Positions 56,498 to 64,000 of a DNA stretch of 64,000 bases are shown piece by piece. Made by a program: the position numbers and the translations under genes. The notes under the pieces are model-generated. The model saw only the letters and a list, made by a program, of their open reading frames with translations, did no database searches and had not been told where the DNA came from. This stretch comes from CALAGB01 sp963713965 (GTDB lineage Bacteria > Chloroflexota > Chloroflexia > Thermomicrobiales > Thermomicrobiaceae). The stretch is from NCBI GenBank assembly GCA_963713965.1, contig OY970217.1, positions 1 through 64,000 of the forward strand. Reading direction: 5' to 3'. Within the stretch, counting starts at the first letter, position 1. Every line of letters begins with the position of its first letter.

Positions 56498-57634
56498 TTA
56501 GCGGACCGAGAACCGATAAACCGTCGTCTGCGCGTACGTCTCGCCGGGCTTGAGAATGGTGGACGGAAAATTCGGGTGGTTGACCGAGTCGGGGAAGTGT
56601 TGTGTCTCCAGGCAGAATCCCTGGTGCTGCCGATATACCACGCCTTTCTTGCCCGTCAGTTTTCCATCGAGAAAGTTGCCGGTGTAAAACTGCACCCCCG
56701 GTTGTGTGCTCAAGACATCCATCTGACGGCCGGTTGTCGGTTCATCGACACGCGCCACGAGCGCCAGTTTGCCGCCGCCATTCACCACGTAGTTGTGATC
56801 GTAGCCCACCGGGTTGCCGCCGACCTGATCGAGACGCGCACCAATGGCGGTGGGTTGGCGGAAGTCCATCGGCGTGCCAGCGACTGGCTTCAATTCGCCG
56901 GTGGGGATCAGCGTCTCGTCCACTGGCGTGTACTGGTCGGCATTGATCATCATGACGTGGTCGAGGATGTCGCCGTGCTCCGGTCCAGCCAGGTTCCAAT
57001 AGCTGTGATTGGTCAGGTTCACGGGTGTGTCCTGATCCGTGGTGGCGCGGTAGTCGATGCGGAGTTCGTTGTTGTCCGTGACCATGTAGGCGACCTCAAC
57101 CTTAAGATTGCCGGGATACCCTTCCTCACCGTCCTGGCTGAGATAGGTGAAGCGGACGCCGACGCCGTCGGTAAGTTGCACTGACTCCGCCTGCCAGACG
57201 ACTTTGTCGAATCCTTTGATGCCGCCGTGCAAATGGTTCGGCGGATTGTTGGTGGCGAGGGTATAGGTCTTGCCGTTCAAGGTGAACTTGCCCTGGGCAA
57301 TCCGATTGGCGACGCGGCCCACGATGGCGCCGAAATACGGATGGCCCTGTAAATAGCCGTCCAGATTGTCAAAGCCGAGCACCACGTCGTCGTAATGGCC
57401 CTGCCGGTCGGGGACGTGAACTTCGGTGATGATGGCCCCGTAGGTCATGACCTTGCAGACCATGCCCTGCCGATTCTTCAGGGTATAAAGATCAACGGGG
57501 GTGCCGTCGGGTGTTTGTCCAAAAGGTGATTGGTTGAGCATAAAGTTTTCAGTGGAGGTCATTCGCGTCACACAGCTTGAAAGGGTGACGGCTAGAGCCA
57601 ATGCCATGAGGCTGGTGACTACTCGACAGGTCAT
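56498..57634 (-). CDS. galM: Aldose 1-epimerase (galactose mutarotase), exported lipoprotein form
   Basis: Enzyme of 378 residues that interconverts alpha and beta anomers of free sugars. Family marks: VANRIAQGKFTLNG, NNPPNHLHGG, the catalytic His in NHSYWNLAG, GYDHNYV, and the catalytic Glu in CLETQHFPDSVNHPNFPS. The start at ATG 57634 gives a lipoprotein signal (LMALALAVTLSSC), so this form acts outside the cytoplasm, probably in the periplasm. The frame is open upstream only because of repeat family A (57646-57780). It heads downstream of GH43 and GH127 genes on the same strand, so it would process the sugars they release. Confidence 0.92.
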   Translation of the reverse strand: MTCRVVTSLMALALAVTLSSCVTRMTSTENFMLNQSPFGQTPDGTPVDLYTLKNRQGMVCKVMTYGAIITEVHVPDRQGHYDDVVLGFDNLDGYLQGHPYFGAIVGRVANRIAQGKFTLNGKTYTLATNNPPNHLHGGIKGFDKVVWQAESVQLTDGVGVRFTYLSQDGEEGYPGNLKVEVAYMVTDNNELRIDYRATTDQDTPVNLTNHSYWNLAGPEHGDILDHVMMINADQYTPVDETLIPTGELKPVAGTPMDFRQPTAIGARLDQVGGNPVGYDHNYVVNGGGKLALVARVDEPTTGRQMDVLSTQPGVQFYTGNFLDGKLTGKKGVVYRQHQGFCLETQHFPDSVNHPNFPSTILKPGETYAQTTVYRFSVR

Positions 57635-58126
57635 TGACTTCGCGAAGCGTTGGGAGTGCGGGGAGCTTGCTCCCGCTTTCGTTTGAAAGAAACTGCACCG
57701 TGAGTAATCCAACGCACCTGGAGATTCGAACGTCGTTCTCCGTGCGAAAGCGCCGGCAAGCCGGACGCACTCCAAACGCTGGCGCCACGGACCGCAAGCT
57801 GCTTCACCATGTCACGGTCTAAATACATCGGCTTGAACTTTGCTTGAGGCCGATGTTTCCCCTCACCCTGACCCGCACCCCCAGGGAGAGGGAACAGCAG
57901 TAGGACGCAAGAGGCATTCGCAATCACCACTTCCAATCGCCGTATCTTGTCAGTTTGCACAAAAGCCATACGAGGAACCAAGCACATCCGTCCTTTCAAA
58001 CCTGCGGACTTCGATTCTCCCTCTCCCCCAGGGAGAAGGCTGGGGCGAGCGGGAAGTTAACGTCCGCAGTTCGGCAATGCCCCGGTTCGTACCGGTGCTG
58101 GCGAACCAGCGCTGGTTTTGAGCCGT
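57635..58126. repeat. Spacer made of repeat family A copy 4 and family E copy 2
   Basis: Family A occupies 57646-57780 in reversed orientation (AGCGTTGGGAGTGCGG ... CGCACTCCAAACGCT). Family E occupies 57859-58053 (CCCCTCACCCTGACCCG ... GGGAGAAGGCTGGGGCGAGCGGG). From about 58085 a tail of some 80 bases follows that is repeated after the family E copy at 59279-59472. Nothing else is seen. Confidence 0.85.
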
Positions 58127-59182
58127 TCATCGATTCAAGCCTCCAGCTTCACCGGAGGTTGTTGACTGCAAACCATCAGTTTTGCCGGACGCCGTCGATT
58201 GCTCTCGCACCGCGCGTTCGAGGTTTTGCACAATGACTTCCGGCACGCGCGACACGGTGCCGTGGCGGGCGCCTTTCGGCAATGACACCTGGCTCGAAAC
58301 GTCCTGCCAGGTTTTCATGTCCGCCGATTTCACCGCGCCGTAGGATTGGGGACGAGCGTAGTGATCGAAATAGACATAGAACGCGCCACCAATTTCGATG
58401 GCCGAAGGTCCCTCGACCCAACTGATCGTGAACGGTGGCCCCGCTGGTCCAAACGGTCCCTCGGCATTGTCGCTCACGGCCAGGCGCAGATTCTTTTTTA
58501 CCGGATGCCGTGTTTCGTCTTTGACGATCAGATGGTATTGGCCCAAGGCCCGCAGCAACGTAGCGTCAATGACATTGTACCCGCCATCGTAAAACAGTCG
58601 GGTCGGGCTGAACGTCTCGAAGTCTTTGGTGGTGGTGCAATACATGCGGTGGTTCAGGCGGTCGTCGCCAGACGCATCCGTCTCGGGAAACCGGCCAGGG
58701 ATCGTCGTGGCCCAGAAGATCAGCCATTGTTGCTTGGCCTCATCGTAAAAGAGCTCCGGCGCCCAGGTGTTGCGAGCTTGCGGTTCGTGCTCCATCACGG
58801 GAATCGCTTTTTGCTCCGACCAGTGCAGCAAGTCGCGCGACTGGGCGTAGCCAATGAGGCGATCCTTCCAACTCGTCGTCCACACCAAATGAAATGTGCC
58901 CTCCGGACCGGGACGCAGACACGGATCGCGCAGTAATTTGTCGCCGAGCACGGGTTGGAGAAACGACTTGCCAGGCGGTTTGATCTCGGTCCATTGCAAG
59001 CCATCGCGGCTCTGCGCCAGGAAGAGTCCGTCCTGGCCGTTGTCGCGAAAGAAACTGAAGAGCAGGACCGTGTTCGTGGCGGACGGTTCACTGGCAGGGG
59101 CGGCTTGGCCTGAGGAAGCCAGCAATCCCAGCAGGAAAACAAGCCCGGTCCACAGCAGAATTGGGCTTTGGACTTTGGTCAT
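58127..59182 (-). CDS. Glycoside hydrolase family 43-like exported enzyme
   Basis: Five-bladed propeller hydrolase of 351 residues, probably an arabinofuranosidase or arabinanase. The signal peptide is clear (LLWTGLVFLLGLLASSGQA) and fixes the start at ATG 59182. Active-site candidates in order are the base Asp in LLRDPCLRPG, the pKa-modulating Asp/Glu region TWAPELFYDE, and the acid Glu in VEGPSAIEIGGAFYVYFD; the repeated SRDxLxW phrases (SRDGLQWTE, SRDLLHWSE) mark the blades. The last 18 residues (from KTDGLQSTTSGEAGG) are encoded by a repeat tail, so the original end may have been replaced. It is flanked by two copies of the same repeat unit and lies between GH127 and galM. Confidence 0.85.
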   Translation of the reverse strand: MTKVQSPILLWTGLVFLLGLLASSGQAAPASEPSATNTVLLFSFFRDNGQDGLFLAQSRDGLQWTEIKPPGKSFLQPVLGDKLLRDPCLRPGPEGTFHLVWTTSWKDRLIGYAQSRDLLHWSEQKAIPVMEHEPQARNTWAPELFYDEAKQQWLIFWATTIPGRFPETDASGDDRLNHRMYCTTTKDFETFSPTRLFYDGGYNVIDATLLRALGQYHLIVKDETRHPVKKNLRLAVSDNAEGPFGPAGPPFTISWVEGPSAIEIGGAFYVYFDHYARPQSYGAVKSADMKTWQDVSSQVSLPKGARHGTVSRVPEVIVQNLERAVREQSTASGKTDGLQSTTSGEAGGLNR

Positions 59183-59594
59183 TGGCCAGGAGGGAAATGT
59201 CCAGCTTTGCCGAAGGAATCTCGGAGGCTGATGGTTCCGGCAAGATCGACGACCACTGAACAATTGGTGCCGCCGGTTCCCCTCGCCCTGACCCTCTCCC
59301 CAGGGAGAGGGAAGAGCTGTCGAACCGGCCCTGTTCTTAGGGGGTGTCGCCACCGTCACCGCCTGCCGACGGATACGCGCATCGGCAATCAACCACATAA
59401 GCGTAATCGCTCTCTCCGGAGCGCGCCGAACGTGTTCCCTCTCCCCAAGGGAGAGGGTTGGGGTGAGGGGGAACAGGACGCCCGCAGTCCAATCCTGCCG
59501 CGAATCGCACCGGTGCCGGCAATCCAACTCTGGCTCCAGGCCGTTCATCGATTCAAGCCTCCAGCTTTGCCGGAGGGTGTTGCCTGCCCATAAG
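59183..59594. repeat. Spacer with family E copy 3 and its shared tail
   Basis: Family E at 59279-59472 (CCTCGCCCTGACCCTCTCCCC ... reversed at 59438-59472), then a tail to about 59580 with CCGTTCATCGATTCAAGCCTCC that matches 58115-58150. Together with the copy downstream of the GH43 gene it forms a direct repeat of about 300 bases on both sides of that gene. Confidence 0.85.
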
Positions 59595-62033
59595 TCATTC
59601 TTCCCAGCCTTCGTCAGCCTCTCCGACTTTCCACTCATGCACCCCCGCCGCCCAATCGCGTTGGAGCTGCACGTTCAGCCGCAGCGCCTTCGCGGTGACC
59701 GGCGCAAACTTCACTTCGCACCATTTGTCCTTCGCGATGGGATATGCGTCCGGGGTCTTCACCGGCTTCCATTCGCTGCCGTCGAGATACTCTATCTGCC
59801 AGGATGCCGGCAGCCGGCAGGCCCCGCGCCCGGTATCATCGAACCAATAGACTTTGGCGCTGCTGACGTGGACCGGCTTCTTCCAGGTGTATTGCGCCCA
59901 TTCGGTGCTGTTCTTGTGCGGCCACCAATGGCAGAGCATGGCGGGTTGTTCGCCGCTGCTTTTCGGTTCGATGCCGTCGTTGATGCCGGCCGGTTGGGCG
60001 TTGTTGTTGGCATAAGAAACCGTGACCACGGCCAGGGTTTCCAAGCCCCCTGACTTGGCCGGGGGAGGTGCAACGGGCAACCATACCTTCATTGCGCCTG
60101 GCTCCCGATTGTCCCAGGCATAGTAGGGAATGGCCGTCAGCCCCACTGGCTTCGAAGATTCGACTGGCTGGTACAACGTCCGGTACCAATCCTGATCTTC
60201 CGCCACGCGAGCTGAACCTTTGATGGCCACGATTCCGCCGAGCAATTGCGGCGCTTTCACTGCTTTCAATGCGGCATTCGCCGGCAGGTAGAGCGAAGAC
60301 AATGGCTCGCTTTCATCGCATGCCTCGACGCAATACACCAGCGGCCCGCGCTGGATGGCGAGTTGGCCGGCGTCAGCACTCACGTTTGGGTTTGCTGCGA
60401 TGCGCTCGACCGGCATGGGCAACTCGAGGTCCACGGTGTCGCCTTGTTTCCATTGGCGCTCGAGCACGAAATAACCGCGTTCGAGCTTCGGATTGGCAAT
60501 GCGCTGCTGGTTCACCGACACAGTCGCACCCGAACACCAACCAGGCACCCGCAGGCGCAATTCGAAACGTTGCGGTGATGCAAGTTGTGGTTTGAGCACC
60601 ACCTTGCCGTCCCAGGGGTAATCGGTCGTGACGTTCAAGGTGACGTCTTTGCCAGCCACGCTGGTCTTGGCAGAACCTTGGATGTACAAATTCACCCACA
60701 GAGCCTGGTCGGCGGTCGCGTAGGCATACTCGCCGAGCGAAGCGAGCGTCCGGGCCACGTTCGGCGGACAACAGGCGCAACCGAACCAGCCCGACCGATG
60801 ATGGTTGCCCAGGCTTTCCAGAGGATTGACATAGAAGAACCGGGTGCCGTCCTGCGACACGCCCGCGAGCACGCCATTGTAAAGCGAACGTTCATAGATG
60901 TCCGCGTAGCGTGCATCGCCGTAGAGCAGCGCCAGCCGATGATTCCATTGCGCCAGGGCAATCGAGGCGCACGTCTCCTGATACGCGGTCAGGTTGGGCA
61001 GATCGTAATCAACCGTGAAACCCTCATTGTGCGAACTGGGTCCAATGCCACCGGTGAGATACATCCGTTTCTGCGTGGTGTTGCGCCAGACGCGGTGGAT
61101 CATTTTCAGCAGGTCCGTGTTCCCGGTTTCCGCGGCCACGTCGGTCGTACCCGACAACAGGTAGCACGCGCGGACCGCGTGTCCCTTGATTTCGTTGTGA
61201 TCACAAATCGGCACGTCATCCTGCCAATAATCGCCATTGTAGCGGTCGAGCGGCGTATGATGTTCTTCCGCGAAAAACTTGCTCCCGCGCTTCTCGACAA
61301 AGAAACGGGCCAGTTCGAAATACCGCCGTTCACCCGTTACGCGCCACAGTTTAACCAATGCCAGTTCGAGCTCCGGATGGCCCGGGTAGCCCATCCGTTT
61401 GCCTGGACCGGTGCCAAAGATCGAATCAATGTTATCCGCCAGTTTGATGACCACGTTGAGGAACGTGCGTTTGCCCGTCGCCTGGTAATGGGCCACCGCC
61501 GCCTCGATCATGTGACCGGCGCAATACAACTCGTGCCAGTCGCGCAGGTTTGTCCACTTCTGGTCGGGTTCTTTGACTTGGAAATAAGTGTCCAGATAGC
61601 CATTCGGCTCCTGCGCCGCCGCCAGTTTGGCAATGATGTCGTCCAGTTGCTTCTCAAGCTTCGGGTCCGGGTGCGTCGCCAGTGAATACGAGGCCGCCTC
61701 GAGCGCCTTGTAAATGTCCGAGTCCATGAAGACCGGCCCGCGGAAGCCTTCATGCTTTCCGGCTGCGGCCAGATCCAGGTTCTCGAAGTTCCCGGACTTC
61801 GCGAGCATTTCGAGGTTGATCGGGATGGACGCTATCCGGTTCGTTTCCCGACGGGGTGCCCAGAAGGTGTCGGTGATTTCAACCTGGGTGAAAGGAACGG
61901 CGCGCAGCTTCAGTAAGGCTGGAGCGTCCGTAGCGGCATTGGCAATCCCAGGATTGGCGAAGACCAGCCCGCTGACAGCGATCAACAAGACGTGAACAAG
62001 TGTTCGTTTTCGATCTATATGCTTGAATGTCAT
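59595..62033 (-). CDS. Beta-L-arabinofuranosidase, GH127 family, with C-terminal discoidin-like domain
   Basis: Exported enzyme of 812 residues that removes beta-L-arabinofuranose. The signal peptide (LVHVLLIAVSGLVFANPG) sets the start at ATG 62033. The GH127 domain (about residues 45-640) has an alpha-barrel core with WHELYCAGHMIEAAVAHY, DDVPICDHNEIKGHAVRA, the metal-binding/catalytic Glu-Cys in AYQETCASIALAQW and the Cys pair in CACCPPNVARTLASLG, which supply the zinc-thiolate nucleophile known in this family. The last 150 residues (WWPHKNSTEWAQYTWKKP ... RLNVQLQRDWAAGVHEWK) look like a discoidin/F5-8C-type binding domain. It is the first gene of the arabinose-related group with GH43 and galM. 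Confidence 0.93.
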   Translation of the reverse strand: MTFKHIDRKRTLVHVLLIAVSGLVFANPGIANAATDAPALLKLRAVPFTQVEITDTFWAPRRETNRIASIPINLEMLAKSGNFENLDLAAAGKHEGFRGPVFMDSDIYKALEAASYSLATHPDPKLEKQLDDIIAKLAAAQEPNGYLDTYFQVKEPDQKWTNLRDWHELYCAGHMIEAAVAHYQATGKRTFLNVVIKLADNIDSIFGTGPGKRMGYPGHPELELALVKLWRVTGERRYFELARFFVEKRGSKFFAEEHHTPLDRYNGDYWQDDVPICDHNEIKGHAVRACYLLSGTTDVAAETGNTDLLKMIHRVWRNTTQKRMYLTGGIGPSSHNEGFTVDYDLPNLTAYQETCASIALAQWNHRLALLYGDARYADIYERSLYNGVLAGVSQDGTRFFYVNPLESLGNHHRSGWFGCACCPPNVARTLASLGEYAYATADQALWVNLYIQGSAKTSVAGKDVTLNVTTDYPWDGKVVLKPQLASPQRFELRLRVPGWCSGATVSVNQQRIANPKLERGYFVLERQWKQGDTVDLELPMPVERIAANPNVSADAGQLAIQRGPLVYCVEACDESEPLSSLYLPANAALKAVKAPQLLGGIVAIKGSARVAEDQDWYRTLYQPVESSKPVGLTAIPYYAWDNREPGAMKVWLPVAPPPAKSGGLETLAVVTVSYANNNAQPAGINDGIEPKSSGEQPAMLCHWWPHKNSTEWAQYTWKKPVHVSSAKVYWFDDTGRGACRLPASWQIEYLDGSEWKPVKTPDAYPIAKDKWCEVKFAPVTAKALRLNVQLQRDWAAGVHEWKVGEADEGWEE

Positions 62034-62387
62034 TAGTGCGATTCTGCCGGAATTGCGCCATCGGTTCAACCCCACACTTGTACCGCGGTTTGTGGCACCG
62101 TGCATCCCGAGGTTGTTGGTGACTTCCGCGGCCGGTGAGGGCACCGGGCCTACAGGAAAACGCGATGGCGCTGTAGGCCGGGTGCCCCAACTCGGCGCAT
62201 TGTCCACCCTGCAAGTCGCGTGTGGAATCAATCCGCACCCTTCGTCCAGCGCGATTTCACAGCAGCTGCCGCAGCACAATCGCACCTCTTGATCCACAGT
62301 TCGGCGTTTTCCACGAGGCGCGGAAAACGGCGCCCGAGGCGGACGCGCTCCTCGGACCGTTTCGATCTTAAAAACTTGACCGTTTCT
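62034..62387. other. Spacer with a 49-bp inverted repeat
   Basis: GGGCACCGGGCCTAC (62139-62153) and GTAGGCCGGGTGCCC (62173-62187) are reverse complements except for one base, separated by 19 bases; another hairpin element of the type common in this window. The promoter of the GH127 gene lies here, but no boxes stand out. No gene is seen. Confidence 0.65.
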
Positions 62388-63231
62388 TTACCAACTCTTG
62401 TCTTTGAACACCGCTTGCCGATCTACGAGTGACTTTTGGATGTTATTTACCCGGTCCGCGTCGAGAACTCCCCCAGTCGAGGCAGTGACGAAGCCGGTGC
62501 GCGCATCGGGAATGGACACTTTGATCAGCAGGTTTTTCACGCCACTGGTGCTTTGCACCGTCACGCTTTTGGTCAGGATACCGCGTTTGCCACGCAGGTC
62601 CACCGTCACTCCGATGGGGCCGCTGCCGCCGGGCGGGATTCTCCACGGTTGCGAGGGTAGTTGGGCCACAGGTACAACCGCACGACGTATGCACATTGTT
62701 GATCGAAACTTCCCTCGTGGCAGTGTTGGTCAAGTAAAACGTGAATTGGGCACTCGTCTGCTCAGGTTCGGAGGTGAGTTCCTTGAATTCGGCATCAAAG
62801 GCGAGAGCCGTAGAAGAAACGCCAGTCGCCGATCCGGGTAGGAGACCAGGCCTTATTCGCGTTGGTCCGATGGGTACTGATTGTCGGTTGATGATATGGA
62901 CCTCAGGCGCCAACTGATGCGCTGGAGTCCGAGCAGTACGCTGACCGTTTGAAGGCTGGGAGTTTGCCAAAGGAGCTTTGCGGATAACCGGCGCTGGCGA
63001 CCTGGCAGGCAGGTTCGTTAGATGAATTGAAGAATTGGTCACCCGATCAGCGACCGGCTGCAAAGCTGCCGTGGGTGCTTCGCCAGGTGTTGTGGCGGCT
63101 GAGGTGGCCGGAACTACCAATGTAGCCTGCCTGGGTGGGGGTAACGGCTGCGCTGACACTTGCAACAATCCAGATACTGCCAGCGTCATCGATAGGAGTC
63201 CTTGGGAAGCCATGCGAGTTTTCCTTTCCAT
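62388..63231 (-). CDS. Exported DUF1573-family protein (one frameshift near 62678)
   Basis: About 280 residues. After a signal sequence (LLSMTLAVSGLLQVSAQ) comes a Pro/Ala/Thr-rich linker of about 110 residues and then a DUF1573 domain, an Ig-like fold with a Cys motif (FYLTNTATREVSINNVHTSCGC). Near 62678 one extra T moves the frame; the rest of the domain (VAQLPSQPWRIPPGGSGPIG ... VTVQSTSGVKNLLIKVSIP) continues in the next frame to the stop at 62388. ATG 63231 and ATG 63213 are both possible starts. Such proteins are common in Verrucomicrobia and Bacteroidetes; their role is unknown. It lies 45 bases after the CotH-family gene on the same strand. Confidence 0.78.
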
Positions 63232-63276
63232 TAAATGCTAATCGGTATTGCCAAAGGTATTTGCAAGCGGACTTCG

Positions 63277-64000
63277 TTATTGAGTCGCAGAATGATCAAG
63301 GGCACTCACGTTCAGTTGTTTCAACACGACGGGGGGACTCCAGAGCTGATAATCGCTCCGCAGGCGGGCAATTATCTCAACATCCGCCGGCACCGCGAAC
63401 GGAGTTGCATATTCCGCGGCAGTCGGCGAAACGACACCACCGTGGGCCCGAGGGTCGGTGCCGTCGGTGGTATAAAACACCTTGCCGAGCGGAAACTTGA
63501 ATTCCACCCGCCGGCCACCGTTTGCCGCTGAAGTCACGGTGGCCACCGGCGGAGGAAATCCCTGGCTGTCAATCCAGGCTAACCGATTCGCGATCCACTT
63601 CTTCAGGTAATCCACTTCTTCTTGATAGCTCTTCGCTACTAACCAGTTAGGCCAGGTACGTTTGCCCAAGATCGGCCACCGCTCAAAATTACGAGCCTGG
63701 GCCTCCTGCACTTGCGCCGCCAACCGGTCCACCCGGGCCAACATGTTGGAGGTGGCAAAGACATCCCGGCGGAGTACCGCCCAGCGGTCGATAAACAGTT
63801 GCACAAAATCGGGGTCATCAAACATTCGCCCATACCACCCATAGTCCTTCGGGCTGACTTGTTGCCACCGCCATCCGTTCGTCTGAAACCCGCTCAAATA
63901 CGACACGTTTCCAAAGGCCAAATCCCAGTCCCAAATCGGGCCTTTCATCAGTTTGCCCTGGCAATTCTTGTAGAAATACTCGCTGGCCCAGTAGGCATCC
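63277..64000 (-). CDS. CotH-kinase family protein with chitobiase-like C-terminal domain (5' end outside window)
   Basis: C-terminal 240 residues of an exported protein. The segment MKGPIWDWDLAFGN is the conserved catalytic-core end of the CotH spore-coat kinase family (D-W-D metal-binding), followed by WRWQQVSPKDYGWYGRMFDD and a helical part with RTWPNWLVAKSYQEEVDYLKKW. The last 75 residues (FKFPLGKVFYTTDGTDPRAH ... AVPADVEIIARLRS) form a CHB_HEX_C-type domain. In Verrucomicrobia these proteins are often large and surface located, with LamG or Ig domains in the missing part. The stop is at 63277; the start lies beyond 64000. Confidence 0.85.
   Translation of the reverse strand, partial: DAYWASEYFYKNCQGKLMKGPIWDWDLAFGNVSYLSGFQTNGWRWQQVSPKDYGWYGRMFDDPDFVQLFIDRWAVLRRDVFATSNMLARVDRLAAQVQEAQARNFERWPILGKRTWPNWLVAKSYQEEVDYLKKWIANRLAWIDSQGFPPPVATVTSAANGGRRVEFKFPLGKVFYTTDGTDPRAHGGVVSPTAAEYATPFAVPADVEIIARLRSDYQLWSPPVVLKQLNVSALDHSATQ

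Noticed and set aside
60585..61685. A 366-codon open frame on the plus strand
   Set aside because: It is antisense to the GH127 core, where catalytic motifs are conserved.

Overview
The window looks like chromosomal DNA of a GC-rich, Gram-negative, polysaccharide-degrading bacterium, most likely a member of the Verrucomicrobiota (Limisphaerales/Pedosphaera-like). The pointers are tripartite RND pumps and lipoproteins (two membranes), an ECF sigma factor next to a Ser/Thr kinase-WD40 protein, very large exported proteins with autotransporter-type beta-strand repeats and LamG domains, an exported GH127/GH43/sialidase repertoire, and many families of short imperfect inverted-repeat elements between and sometimes inside genes. 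The assignment is an inference from gene content; there is no rRNA or tRNA gene here to test it.

Layout. 1-961: end of a NarL-type two-component pair. 962-1564: a tandemly duplicated repeat element. 1601-7350: a six-PAS membrane histidine kinase followed by a receiver-HDOD protein. 7528-14240: TetR repressor with a visible promoter/operator, RND adaptor, RND permease and outer-membrane factor, the last two read as one frame. 14569-18799 (minus): a second RND adaptor/permease pair, the permease heavily frameshifted. 19145-21671 (minus): ABC-2 transporter with an exported TPR protein. 21861-22464: small protein plus nucleotidyltransferase. 22618-25981 (minus): exported protein with carboxypeptidase-regulatory domains and C-terminal leucine-rich repeats. 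26779-34675 (minus): sialic-acid cluster (sialidase, N-acetylneuraminate lyase, Kelch-mutarotase/Na+ symporter fusion, RraA-like protein). 35584-39693: ECF sigma factor and kinase-WD40. 40077-56411: three giant exported proteins. 56498-62033 (minus): galactose mutarotase, GH43 and GH127 (arabinose-side-chain cluster). 62388-64000 (minus): DUF1573 protein and a CotH-family protein cut by the window edge.

How the parts fit. The sialic-acid cluster gives a complete external-to-internal route: release of sialic acid, anomer conversion, Na+-coupled uptake, aldol cleavage. The GH127/GH43/GalM group would trim L-arabinofuranose from plant or glycoprotein glycans. The sigma factor/kinase pair lies directly upstream of the giant surface proteins and is a reasonable candidate regulator of them. 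Three of these exported proteins, plus one gene remnant, end in a similar C-terminal segment closing with an F-[FY]-R-L motif.

Caution. At least a dozen otherwise well-conserved genes are broken by single-base shifts, many in homopolymer runs, and one 3-kb stretch (14.6-17.7 kb) has more than ten. This pattern fits residual indel errors in the assembly better than gene decay, so I have joined split reading frames where the protein families demand it and said so in each entry. No CRISPR array, tRNA, rRNA, transposase or phage gene was seen.
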